Positions 26,501 through 34,563 of a stretch of DNA of 64,000 bases are shown in pieces; position 1 is the first letter of the stretch, and each line of letters opens with the position of its first letter. Both the position numbers and the translations under genes were made by a program. This stretch comes from Mucilaginibacter_A sp050955045 (GTDB taxonomy: Bacteria > Bacteroidota > Bacteroidia > Sphingobacteriales > Sphingobacteriaceae): contig JBPBQV010000001.1 of the NCBI GenBank assembly GCA_050955045.1, forward strand, positions 62,001 to 126,000, given 5' to 3'. The notes beneath the pieces were generated by a model that saw nothing but the letters and a program-made list of their open reading frames with translations, had not been told where the DNA came from and did not search any database.

Positions 26501-27109
26501 TTTAATTTCCGGATGTGCGGCTTTATGCGCTTCCACTCTTCGCCATAAAATTGGATGGCACCAGGCGGGATTTGCTCCGGTAACGAAAAAACAATCGGCC
26601 AGCTCGATATCATCATAACAAATTGGTACGCTGTCTTCACCTAAAGCCATTTTATAACCAACTACCGCGCTGCTCATGCACAAACGGGAATTGGTATCGA
26701 TGTTATTGCTACCGATAAAACCTTTAATCAGCTTGTTCAGCACATAGTATTCTTCGGTTAAACACTGCCCGGAAGCGTAAATAGCGACAGAATCCGGTCC
26801 GTATTTTTCAATAAAAGTTTTAAAAACGGCAGCGGTGCGTTCCATAGCTTCGTCCCAAGTTACGCGCTGCAACGGCATGTTTTTGTTGTATCGCATTTGC
26901 GGATACAGCAGCCGGTCGCTTTTATCATTCACCGTGTAATGCAGGTTCAAACCTTTGCTGCAAAGCATTCCCCTGTTCACCGGATGCTCTTGATCGCCTT
27001 CTAAAGTGATCGTGCCATCCTTTTCCTTGTTAATCATCACACCACAACCCACGCCGCAATAGCAGCAGGTTGAGGCATATTGATCTTTTTCCTTATTCTT
27101 TGCAGACAT
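23585..27109 (-). CDS. nasC: Assimilatory nitrate reductase fused to a NirB-like FAD reductase and BFD domain
   Basis: The protein has 1174 residues. Residues ~10-690 are a molybdopterin oxidoreductase with N-terminal 4Fe-4S ligands (STCCYCGVGCGVMI ... GMLCSKG), DTNSRLCMSS, and the C-terminal MGD-binding domain (TTGRIRDQWHTMSKTGK). Residues ~705-1080 are an FAD/NAD(P)H reductase of the NirB type (VVIIGAGAGAFGFVKSY, VVGGGLLGLEMAASL, VYAIGEIAEFEG). The last ~60 residues are a BFD-like 2Fe-2S domain (CSCNNVG ... GTGCGSC). The fusion supplies nitrate reductase with its own NAD(P)H-oxidising module. In other bacteria this role is a separate NasB subunit. Confidence 0.92.
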   Translation of the reverse strand: MSAKNKEKDQYASTCCYCGVGCGVMINKEKDGTITLEGDQEHPVNRGMLCSKGLNLHYTVNDKSDRLLYPQMRYNKNMPLQRVTWDEAMERTAAVFKTFIEKYGPDSVAIYASGQCLTEEYYVLNKLIKGFIGSNNIDTNSRLCMSSAVVGYKMALGEDSVPICYDDIELADCFFVTGANPAWCHPILWRRVEAHKAAHPEIKIIVVDPRKTTSCAAADLHLQLNPGTDVILNHAIGRLLIENGFVDSDFIMNHTEGFQQYKESVFGRTLAEAAEICGINEASIRLAAQYIGEAKGFISMWTMGLNQSAIGVNKNLSLINLNLITGKIGKPGSGPFSLTGQPNAMGGREVGGMANLLPAHRNIQNPLHRQEVQDFWGGTIISPNPGFTATEIFEALNDGRLKAVWIICTNPLTSMPNVRLAEAALKKAKFVVVQEISNKPETLKFADVIFPAAAWTEKEGTMTNSERRISYLSKVMEPPGEALPDTEIVCRFAGKMGFPGFGFTNASEIFKEHAKLTAKTNIDISALDYSILKAQKTVQWPYRKKGAPQGTPRLFTDNQFYTLTKKASIKTVSEDFISEKPDADFPFVLTTGRIRDQWHTMSKTGKVSKLNKHISESFLDIHPEDAAQLNLADQDLVVIKSRRGEVRVKAKISADIKKGVVFLPIHWGKILNSDLNRANNVTNDLVDPVSKEPDFKFCAVSVEKYQKPVQRVVIIGAGAGAFGFVKSYRELNQEDEIVIFSKENHPFYNRVMLPDYISGEQTWQQLIKMTDEEEPGYNIRLLRGVSVEKVDRENKFVIDSRGVKTTYDKLIMATGSRASIPKNVPSLPGIFTMRSRNDADNFKQHIPRNAHVIVVGGGLLGLEMAASLREIGVKITIIHRVSRFLSRQLDTLGSQLLQEEMADQGCDIFYNDEIQLFYGRSKLTGVGLRSGRKINCDAMILAIGTTPNLELARDCGLTCKRGVVVNARLETNDPDVYAIGEIAEFEGKLYGVTAAAEQQAHVVARYLSGDIAAFYQGSLLMNIIKIHGFDLCSIGITECPDGGNYEEIVFIDKAKRYYKKCIIHEDKLVGTILIGDKTEFSEFKELIANKTELSDKRLQLLRSGKKAEPVLGKLVCSCNNVGAENISNKVKSGCVELKALSVATGAGTGCGSCRPEVKRILEEYLEAELLEKVG

Positions 27110-27175
27110 TCAGTTGTGATTTTAGAAGTCTTGGATAATTATTTTATGTACTAAAAGAAGCATCGCATAAGTTGC

Positions 27176-28483
27176 TTATGCTACTTTCACACCTGAAAAA
27201 TCAAGATCGGTTTCTGCGGAAGTTTCTGGTTTGAAAAAACGGGTTATCAATACAATTAATGATACTGCAATTACCGCGAAACCGATGTAAGTAAAAGCCT
27301 GCACGTAAGTAATCGTTTCTGATTTGAACAGGAAACCAAACATCATTCCTCCTAAATTGCCGCCTGCGCCAACAATTCCGCTAACCATACCTACATTTTT
27401 GGTGTTGATAAACGGAACGATACCATAAGTTGCACCGTTAGACATTTTAAGGAACAGCGCAAAACCCAGCATCGTTACAATAGCGACAACTAATGTTCCG
27501 GATTGCGCAAAAAGCAGTAAACCCAATCCTTCTAGCAGCAACATACCAGCCAGCAGTAAACCTTTGCCTTTCATACCAAAACGTGCACCTACTTTATCGG
27601 AAGTAAAACCACCCAATGCACGTGCAAAAAGGTTCATCATCCCGAAAACGCCTGCCCATAAACCGGCACTGCTTTGCGATAAATGGAACGTATCTACAAA
27701 GTGCAGCGAAGCCACGTTATCAAAAGTGATTTCCATACCAAAACACATGGCATAGGCCAGTGTTAAAGCCCAAACGCGCCAGTCGGCCAGAATAGACCAA
27801 TCCGTTTTGGCCGATGCTGTTTTTATATGATTAATTTCATTAAAGTTACCGTTGGGCGTATCTTTGGTATATTTCCAGTACAGGAAAGCGATAATCAGCA
27901 TCATCACGCCCGGAACAATCATGGCATAACGCCACGCTTCCGGCTTGGTAAAACCAAAACCAACAATCGCTGCAAAAATTAAAGGCATCACAATATTGGT
28001 TACGCCGCCACCCAGATTTCCCCAGCCGCCGGTTACTGCGTTTGCTGTGCCTTTTATATTGGGCGCAAACATCATAGAAGTGTGGTATTGGGTGATGACA
28101 AACGAGGCACCAATCATCCCGATTGCTAAACGGAACAACAAGAAAGTGGTATAATCATGCGCCAATCCAACTAAAAAAACGGGAATACAGCCAACCAGCA
28201 GCAAGCGCACAGCAGTTTTCCGCGGCCCCCAGGTATCGCATAACCGGCCAACCAGCAACCTAAAAAAAATGGTAGAAGCTACCGAAGCAATAATGGTATT
28301 ACCAACTTGTGCTTTTGTTAGTCCAAGTTCTGCTCGGATAGTTGGCATCAGCGGTGCCAGACCGAACCAGCCGAAAAAACAAACAAAAAACATGAGCCAG
28401 GTGATGTGAAAAGTCCGCATCTGGATTCCTTTTGTAGAAAATACGTTTAGCTTCGTAAGCTGTTGCTGTGCGTTTGTAAACAT
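27176..28483 (-). CDS. NarK/NasA-type nitrate/nitrite MFS transporter
   Basis: The 435-residue protein has 12 membrane helices. It has the nitrate signature-like stretches GGWGNLGGGVTNIVMP and GIVGAGGNLGGMMFGFLF, and the MFS loop GRLCDTWGPRKT. These place it in the nitrate/nitrite porter family. It precedes the nitrate reductase gene by 66 bases in the same operon, with an element copy (27152-27162) in the gap. Import of nitrate for assimilation is the likely role. Confidence 0.92.
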   Translation of the reverse strand: MFTNAQQQLTKLNVFSTKGIQMRTFHITWLMFFVCFFGWFGLAPLMPTIRAELGLTKAQVGNTIIASVASTIFFRLLVGRLCDTWGPRKTAVRLLLVGCIPVFLVGLAHDYTTFLLFRLAIGMIGASFVITQYHTSMMFAPNIKGTANAVTGGWGNLGGGVTNIVMPLIFAAIVGFGFTKPEAWRYAMIVPGVMMLIIAFLYWKYTKDTPNGNFNEINHIKTASAKTDWSILADWRVWALTLAYAMCFGMEITFDNVASLHFVDTFHLSQSSAGLWAGVFGMMNLFARALGGFTSDKVGARFGMKGKGLLLAGMLLLEGLGLLLFAQSGTLVVAIVTMLGFALFLKMSNGATYGIVPFINTKNVGMVSGIVGAGGNLGGMMFGFLFKSETITYVQAFTYIGFAVIAVSLIVLITRFFKPETSAETDLDFSGVKVA

Positions 28484-28531
28484 GGTTTTTAATTTTTTGG
28501 GTTATTGAGTGTTTTGATAGAGATGCTGTTT

Positions 28532-30061
28532 TTACTTGCTAAAAAAATCAGGACGGATGTTGATTTGCAGATAGCTCCATGCGTTGTTTAAATGCGCCGA
28601 GCCAGGCGTTAAATTTTTGGCATATTCCATGCTTCGGGTTGCGGCCATCACAGAAAAACCTGCTTCTACAGAAGTAAATTTATTGAGGCTGTAATTCCCG
28701 ATCAGATCAAACTCGCTGCCCAGAAATTTTTTGATGGCGTTGCCGGAAACATCTTTCTGATTTTGTGCCAAAGCGAAATAATGGTAATCCAAACCTGCAT
28801 TAAACCTTTTGTTTAGGCTGAGGTATTTGATTTTGAAATAAGCATTGCTTAAACCGCCAACTGGAGCACCTGTTCCGGCATAAAAATAATCCATAAAACC
28901 CCAAAACTTGTGTGGAGTGCCATAAAGCGGATCAAAGCGGTGGTTGGTAGTAGAAGTTGAAAAAGCATCATTACCAGATAAATAATCCCAGCCCGGCGTA
29001 AAGCCAAACATTTTTTGCTGATAGGTTAAAGCTATTGTTGTTGTATAAGCACTTAGTGAAAGGCCGTCGCGGTCATGGCCGCCCTGATAATAATAAGCAG
29101 CGCTTATAGCAAACGGACTTTTATTTCCTAACGGAGAAACCAGCATTAAACCGGTTGTATAACGTGTGTTCAGTCCGGTTTGGTTAAATCTTCTTCCATA
29201 AACATAGCCTACATCCGTACCGGCTGTATTTCTGACAGAATCCAGGATGTATTTTCCAAACTGATCCGCAAAAAACAATCCTGACAATTTGGTTTGATGA
29301 AAGGTTTTGGCAGCATACAAATACTGAAAAGCTTTATAATCCTGCGTAGCAGCATTGGTGCTTGGCTGATTGCTAAAGGAAGGACTTCCGGTTTTAGAAC
29401 TGATGCCGGCAGCATTAACCAACGGAATCAATCCAGCAGGCGTATTTATCAAATTCCCTCTGCTGTCTTTTATGGTGGCCGGAACATTTGCAGGCGTATA
29501 ATAGGTGCCGTTGTAATTAAAAGCGTCGGTATTTTGGTTATAAGCTGCACCCAAATCCACCTGAAAACCTTTGTTCAGCATTTTTAAAACTACGGCATCG
29601 TGGCGGCGGCCTTGTTGCTGCCAGTCGAAATTGCCCAGCAACCGGCCATCATCATACAATATCTCCTGACGGCCAATTTTCAATCCCAAATAATCAACAG
29701 GAGATTTTTTGAAGGAATCGTCTTTTTTGTTGGATAAAACAAGTTCGGCCCAGGCTTCATGTACAAAGAATTTATTTCCATCGGCATTACTGATAGAAGA
29801 AGCATCCTGGCCCCAAACGCGCACATCCTGGATGCTGGTTTGAAAAATAACACGGCTCGATTTATAATTAAAATTTAGCCTGGAACGCTGCGACACAAAG
29901 CCTGACGGTTTAGAAGTTACCGGCAAAAGTGTACCTACGCCGTCCCGATATTCTGCACGCGGTCGGATTTGCCCGGAAAAAGATATTTGTGCCGAACTTT
30001 GCTGCCAGCTCAAAATTATCGGCATAAAAACAGCACCTAAAAGAAGTAATTTTTTATTCAT
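28532..30061 (-). CDS. Alginate-export-family outer membrane porin, nitrate-cluster type
   Basis: The 509-residue protein has a signal peptide (MNKKLLLLGAVFMPIILSWQ ... SSAQ). An alternating beta-strand pattern ends in an aromatic residue region, typical of an 18-strand AlgE-like barrel (ISFSGQIRPRAEYRDG, SRLNFNYKSS, GLKIGRQEILYDDGRLLGNFDW). Despite the family name, its place as first gene of the nitrate operon suggests it passes nitrate across the outer membrane. Two element copies sit back to back in the signal-peptide codons (30025-30048). Confidence 0.82.
   Translation of the reverse strand: MNKKLLLLGAVFMPIILSWQQSSAQISFSGQIRPRAEYRDGVGTLLPVTSKPSGFVSQRSRLNFNYKSSRVIFQTSIQDVRVWGQDASSISNADGNKFFVHEAWAELVLSNKKDDSFKKSPVDYLGLKIGRQEILYDDGRLLGNFDWQQQGRRHDAVVLKMLNKGFQVDLGAAYNQNTDAFNYNGTYYTPANVPATIKDSRGNLINTPAGLIPLVNAAGISSKTGSPSFSNQPSTNAATQDYKAFQYLYAAKTFHQTKLSGLFFADQFGKYILDSVRNTAGTDVGYVYGRRFNQTGLNTRYTTGLMLVSPLGNKSPFAISAAYYYQGGHDRDGLSLSAYTTTIALTYQQKMFGFTPGWDYLSGNDAFSTSTTNHRFDPLYGTPHKFWGFMDYFYAGTGAPVGGLSNAYFKIKYLSLNKRFNAGLDYHYFALAQNQKDVSGNAIKKFLGSEFDLIGNYSLNKFTSVEAGFSVMAATRSMEYAKNLTPGSAHLNNAWSYLQINIRPDFFSK
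30025..30048 (+). repeat. Two adjacent direct element copies, one of each type
   Basis: TAAAAACAGCA (30025-30035), two bases, then TAAAAGAAGTA (30038-30048) lie in the same orientation. They are in the porin signal-peptide codons, on the strand opposite to the gene. This is the closest spacing of the two element types in the window. It suggests they are one family. Confidence 0.85.
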
Positions 30062-30112
30062 AGTGATTGGTTTGGTTCGGGCTGAAGGTTTGTTGGATTT
30101 GTAATTAATATC

Positions 30113-30138
30113 TGCAATAATTATTATCTAATATTGCA
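30113..30138. promoter_or_regulatory. Palindromic operator candidate between porin and Crp/Fnr genes
   Basis: TGCAATA (30113-30119), 12 bases, then TATTGCA (30132-30138) form a perfect dyad in the 102-base divergent gap. It is longer than a Fnr box (TTGAT-N4-ATCAA) and does not match it. Its position suits control of both genes, perhaps by the Crp/Fnr protein itself. Confidence 0.4.
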
Positions 30139-30163
30139 GCCTTATTTTGTATGAGCCATCCGA

Positions 30164-30856
30164 ATGAAAACAAGTAAAATAGCCTGCGACCTTAAAAGCT
30201 GCTTTTTGTGCAAGCTTTGCCTGAAAGAATGGCTTCCGGCTGTTGCTTCGGCCAGAAAAAACTTCGCCGTAAAAAAAGGTGATGTTATTTTTAACGAAGG
30301 CGACCCGGTTATAGGCGTTTACTTTGTTTATTCCGGCAATGTTAAAGTCCATAAAAAATGGGGCGATAAAGAGTTAATTATTCGTTTTGTAAAAAATGGA
30401 GCCATTTTGGGCCATCGCGGCTTGGGCAGCAATTTGTATTATCCGGTAACGGCTACAGTGCTTGAACCAGGAATGGTCTGTTATTTCGATCTTGATTTTT
30501 TCAATTCTACCTTAAGAGTGAACCACAATTTAACTTTTGAGTTATTGATGTTTTATGCTGATGAATTGCAGGTTTCTGAACGTAAAATGCGTAATCTGGC
30601 ACACATGTCTGTAAAAGGACGAATCGGGCAGGCGTTAATCAATCTCAGCAAACAGTTCGGTTATACAACTGATGGCTTTATTGATATTGAACTGAGCCGA
30701 CAAGATTTAGCTTCGTACATTGGTGCTACTTATGAAACACTTTTCCGGGTGATTAATGAATTGATTCTGGATGAAACGATTGAAATTTCGGGCAAACAGA
30801 TCAAAGTTTTAAACAACAAAAAAGTGCTTCAGCTCACGCAGGATACTTCCCTTTAA
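30164..30856 (+). CDS. Crp/Fnr family regulator with N-terminal cysteines
   Basis: The 230-residue protein has an N-terminal cysteine cluster (C8, C13, C16, C19). A cyclic-nucleotide-binding-like barrel follows (KKGDVIFNEGDPVIGVYFVYSGNVKVHKK), then the long dimer helix and a winged helix (ELSRQDLASYIGATYETLFRVINEL). The cysteines suggest an FNR-like Fe-S cluster sensing oxygen or NO, but their spacing differs from E. coli FNR (C20, C23, C29, C122). It is divergent from the nitrate porin operon and convergent with nirD. It is the most likely regulator of the cluster. Confidence 0.87.
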   Translation: MKTSKIACDLKSCFLCKLCLKEWLPAVASARKNFAVKKGDVIFNEGDPVIGVYFVYSGNVKVHKKWGDKELIIRFVKNGAILGHRGLGSNLYYPVTATVLEPGMVCYFDLDFFNSTLRVNHNLTFELLMFYADELQVSERKMRNLAHMSVKGRIGQALINLSKQFGYTTDGFIDIELSRQDLASYIGATYETLFRVINELILDETIEISGKQIKVLNNKKVLQLTQDTSL

Positions 30857-30859
30857 TCT

Positions 30860-31225
30860 TCAGTTTACACCAATATAAACCTGCCCGTCCTGCACTTTTA
30901 CCGGATACGTTTTGATGGTACATTCCTCCCCATTTAAACATTCGCCGGTAATCAGTGAAAATGTTTTTTTGTGATACGGACACGCAACTTTTGGTTCCAT
31001 CGCATCACCTGCGCTGCCAATCATACCGCGCGACAAAATCATTTGCTGTTTGTGCGGACAAAGATTTTGCGTAGCGTACCATTCTTTCCTTCGGCTGAAA
31101 TTAAAAATCGCAATCTGCTCGTCGTTGTATTTCACACAAGCACCTCCGTTTTCCGGCACATCGGAAGTGCTGCAAGCCAAAAACCAGTTGGTAACTGTAG
31201 CTATTTCTGCTTCCATATTTATCAT
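30860..31225 (-). CDS. nirD: Nitrite reductase small subunit (Rieske type)
   Basis: This 121-residue Rieske-fold protein has the ligand pairs in NLCPHKQQM and ACPYHKKTF. NirD is the small partner of NirB in NADH-dependent nitrite reduction to ammonium. It follows nirB by 179 bases, an unusually long gap holding three element copies. Its stop lies 3 bases from the stop of the convergent regulator gene. The start could be Met1 or Met4 (MINMEAE). Confidence 0.9.
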   Translation of the reverse strand: MINMEAEIATVTNWFLACSTSDVPENGGACVKYNDEQIAIFNFSRRKEWYATQNLCPHKQQMILSRGMIGSAGDAMEPKVACPYHKKTFSLITGECLNGEECTIKTYPVKVQDGQVYIGVN

Positions 31226-31245
31226 TTATACTGTTTTTATCGGTG

Positions 31246-31362
31246 TTTTTTTAGGTTGAAGTTTTTCAGGCGATAAAAGAAGCATTCTCATTTCTACTTT
31301 CATCATGATTCAATTTTTGCCTTTTTTTAGGTTGAAGACTTTTAGGTGATAAAAGAAGTATT
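31246..31362 (+). repeat. Tandem duplication of an extended element between nirB and nirD
   Basis: Two ~41-bp units start at 31246 and 31322 (period 76). Each reads TTTTTTTAGGTTGAAG, then TTT-AGG-GA, then TAAAAGAAGYATT. They are nearly identical across about 36 positions, more than the 11-bp core. An opposite-oriented sister copy (31229-31239) lies just before the first unit. The gap therefore contains three element copies in 180 bases. Confidence 0.85.
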
Positions 31363-31404
31363 GCGTATTAACTATTCCGCTCCCCAAACTCTAATCGTTT
31401 CATC

Positions 31405-33912
31405 CTACCATTCTTTCGCCCGTACCTGATCGCGCAGTGGTTCAAACGCAACCGTCGGATCTTTCTCTGTTGGAGCATTTACAAAATGCACAAACTTTTT
31501 ACGCAATTGCGGATCGTTCACCACTTCACTCCATTCGCAATGATAAGTTTTCATCAAATGCTGGATTTCTACTTCCAGTTCTTCACCAATTCCCAAACTA
31601 TCGTTAATTATCACGTTTTTAAGATAGCTCATGCCGCCTTCCATCTTGTTTAGCCAGGTTGCAGTACGCATTAACGGATCAGCTGTTTTGATGTAAAACA
31701 TGATGAAACGGTCTAAATATTTGATACAGGTTTCTTTGTCGATATCATTTGCCAGCAATTGCGCATGCTGCGGTTTAGAGCCGCCATTGCCGCAAACGTA
31801 TAAGTTCCAGCCTTTTTCGGTTGCAATAATGCCGAAATCTTTCGCCTGCGCCTCAGTACATTCGCGGATGCAACCGCTTACGCCGCTTTTTAATTTATGC
31901 GGAGAACGGATTCCTTTATACCGATGCTCCAGTTCGATAGCAAAAGATACACTATCGTGCAAACCAAAACGGCACCAGGTGCTGCCCACACAGCTTTTTA
32001 CCGTACGCAAAGATTTACCGTATGCATGGCCGCTTTCCATTCCGGCATTCATTAAATCTTCCCAGATATCAGGTAAATCGTTTACGTGTGCGCCAAACAT
32101 ATCAATGCGCTGACCGCCAGTAATTTTGGTGTATAATCCGTATTTTTTAGCTACACTTCCAATTACAATTAAAGCATCCGGAGAAATTTCTCCGCCGGCA
32201 ATTCTCGGCATAACCGAATAAGTTCCGTTTTTCTGAATGTTGGCTAAGTAGCGGTCGTTGGTATCTTGTATCGTGTCCTGTTTCAGAATCAAATCATTCC
32301 AAACACCAGATAAAATACTGGCAACTACCGGTTTACAAACCTCACAACCATCGCCTCGGCCTAAAAGGTCAAGCGCAATATCATAACTTTTTATTTTGTG
32401 TAAGCGAACCAAATCCAGCAGTTCCTGGCGCGAATAATCAAAATGCTCGCAAATTACATTTTTGATGTAAACGCCATTTTCTTTCAAAGTACCGTTTACC
32501 AAATCCTTAATCAGCGGCACACAACCGCCGCAACCAGTTCCGGCTTTGGTACATTTTTTAATGCCTTCAACTGTGGTAACACCATCTAAGTTTACGGCGT
32601 TGCAGATGTCGATTTTATTGATCGCTTCGCAAGAACAAATTAAAGCTTCATCCGGCAGCGACATTACGCCTGCACCAGCATTTTCTTCGCCTCCGCGGCT
32701 ACCTAAAATCAAATCTTCCGGGTTTGGCGGCAAAACCAGTTTATTATTAACCGTTTGCAGCAGCATGTTGTAAGCATCGGCATCACCAATCAAAATGCCG
32801 CCCAGCAAATATTTTCCATCATTACTGATATTGATGCGCTTATAAACACCTTTATGCGTATCCTCAAAAATGATGGTACGGCAATCCGGTTCAGTTACAA
32901 AGTTATCGCCGAAGCTGGCCACATCTACACCAATCAGTTTCAGTTTGGTGCTCATGTCAAACCCGTAAAAAGCTTTTGCGCCTTCGGTGATTTGATTGAC
33001 CACAACTTCCGCCATTTCATATCCCGGCGCAACCAAGCCGTAAATCATATTATCGTACAGCGCGCACTCGCCAATGGCATATACAAACTCATTGCTGGTT
33101 TGCATTTTTTCATTCACGATAATTCCGCCCCGTGTACCAACTTGCAATCCGGCTAATTTTGCCAGTTCATCACGCGGACGAATTCCTGCGGAGATAACCA
33201 GCATATCAATTTTCAGCTCGGTTTCATCATTAAATTTAAGCGATTCGATTTGATGATCGCCGGCAATTTCTAAAGTACTTTTACTAAGATGGATATTCAG
33301 ACCGAGTTCTTTCAGTTTAGTTTGAAGTAGGTTGCTCCCGGCAGAATCTATTTGCCGCGGCATTAAGCGCGGCGCAAATTCTACTACGTGCGTTTCTTTG
33401 ATACCTAAATCCAGCAACGCTTTGGCTGCTTCCAAACCTAATAAGCCGCCGCCCATTACGGCACCGTTTCTGGATTTTGCGGCGTGCGCCTTCATCATTT
33501 CCAAATCCTCAATGGTTCGGTAAACAAAAACGCCTTCTTTTTCTACGCCGGGAATATTAGGAACAAACGCACCAGAACCAGTAGCCAGCACCAAATAATC
33601 GTAATTTAAGCTGATGCCACTGCGTGCATGGACTTTTTTTTCTGCCAGGTTTATTTCCTGGACCGGATCACTTAAATGTAGCTGAATACCGTTTTCCTCA
33701 TACCAAGTAGCAGAAGACATCGACAAGTCATCAGCAGTTTTCCCGTTAAAGTATTCACTTAAATGTACACGATCATACGCCCTTCGCGGTTCTTCACCAA
33801 AAACAATGATCTTAAAACCGGAAGATTTTTTGACCAGCTTTTCGCAAAACTTGTAGCCCACCATTCCGTTGCCGATAACCACAACTGTTTTTAGTCCGAA
33901 TTCAGTTTCCAT
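31405..33912 (-). CDS. nirB: NADH-dependent nitrite reductase large subunit
   Basis: The 835-residue protein has FAD/NAD-binding domains (VVVIGNGMVGYKFCEKL, AVMGGGLLGLEAAKALLDLG, VYAIGECALYDN). Two Cys-rich modules follow: BFD-like CSCEAINKID...GTGCGGC and GDGCEVC. Then come the sulfite/nitrite reductase half domains with siroheme/4Fe-4S cysteines (GSTWCRFGLHDS, SGCIRECTEAQAKDFG). Length and order match NirB. It reduces nitrite to ammonium in the cytoplasm, the step after the nitrate reductase encoded downstream. Confidence 0.95.
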   Translation of the reverse strand: METEFGLKTVVVIGNGMVGYKFCEKLVKKSSGFKIIVFGEEPRRAYDRVHLSEYFNGKTADDLSMSSATWYEENGIQLHLSDPVQEINLAEKKVHARSGISLNYDYLVLATGSGAFVPNIPGVEKEGVFVYRTIEDLEMMKAHAAKSRNGAVMGGGLLGLEAAKALLDLGIKETHVVEFAPRLMPRQIDSAGSNLLQTKLKELGLNIHLSKSTLEIAGDHQIESLKFNDETELKIDMLVISAGIRPRDELAKLAGLQVGTRGGIIVNEKMQTSNEFVYAIGECALYDNMIYGLVAPGYEMAEVVVNQITEGAKAFYGFDMSTKLKLIGVDVASFGDNFVTEPDCRTIIFEDTHKGVYKRINISNDGKYLLGGILIGDADAYNMLLQTVNNKLVLPPNPEDLILGSRGGEENAGAGVMSLPDEALICSCEAINKIDICNAVNLDGVTTVEGIKKCTKAGTGCGGCVPLIKDLVNGTLKENGVYIKNVICEHFDYSRQELLDLVRLHKIKSYDIALDLLGRGDGCEVCKPVVASILSGVWNDLILKQDTIQDTNDRYLANIQKNGTYSVMPRIAGGEISPDALIVIGSVAKKYGLYTKITGGQRIDMFGAHVNDLPDIWEDLMNAGMESGHAYGKSLRTVKSCVGSTWCRFGLHDSVSFAIELEHRYKGIRSPHKLKSGVSGCIRECTEAQAKDFGIIATEKGWNLYVCGNGGSKPQHAQLLANDIDKETCIKYLDRFIMFYIKTADPLMRTATWLNKMEGGMSYLKNVIINDSLGIGEELEVEIQHLMKTYHCEWSEVVNDPQLRKKFVHFVNAPTEKDPTVAFEPLRDQVRAKEW

Positions 33913-34563
33913 ATCTGATACCTATCTAAATTGATAAATCACTTTATTTCAAAGCATCTGCCCTAAAAGCAGAAATGATTTATACAATTATAAGTATTTA
34001 TGATACAAACTATACTTTTTTATTCATTTTTGATATTTTTGTAATAAAAAACATGATTAATATTAATATTCTGCTAAAAAAGGAATTAAAAGATGCAATA
34101 ATTATGTTTTTATTATAACAAATCGGTAAAAAGACAATAAATCAACTTAAATTTTAACTTGGAATTGTAGTTTTTTCTGTAAAAATTAAAAAATACACTA
34201 TCCAGAATCTCAGAATTGCGTTCTACTTAATCGACACTTTTAGAACTTTGGAGAAGGCATCAAAATTATAGAGGTAAAAAAAGCTTTTAATTTATCAATG
34301 TTACAATTTTTATGATATCGTCTTTACCGGATTTGAGTGTGAGTTTGTACATGTTTTAACTGATCCGGATTTTACGTTTTGTAAAATCTTTTGTTTTAGA
34401 AAGCAACAGGACAAGATTTTTTGAATCCGGCTACGGCAAAGCATCAACCCAAATAAAGCAGCACTTATATTTTACAAGAATAATATCAGTACAAACACAA
34501 ATTTATCAGCATAAAAGAAGCACCGTTAATTCATTGATCTGATTTAACGGGCTTCAAATATTA
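33913..34563. other. Long intergenic region upstream of nirB
   Basis: These 651 bases are A/T-rich and hold no convincing ORF. An inverted repeat (AATTGATAAATCA at 33929-33941 with TGATTTATACAATT at 33976-33989) lies 17 bases upstream of the nirB start and may be part of a 5' leader or an operator. A TAAAAGAAGCA copy is at 34512-34522, with a one-mismatch copy at 34087-34097. No promoter with both boxes was identified. The size suggests regulatory input for nirB. Confidence 0.55.

Noticed and set aside
33929..33989. Fnr/Crp box in the nirB upstream inverted repeat
   Set aside because: The arms contain TTGAT and ATCA but the centre is ~34 bases, far from the TTGAT-N4-ATCAA layout. Kept only as an unassigned inverted repeat.
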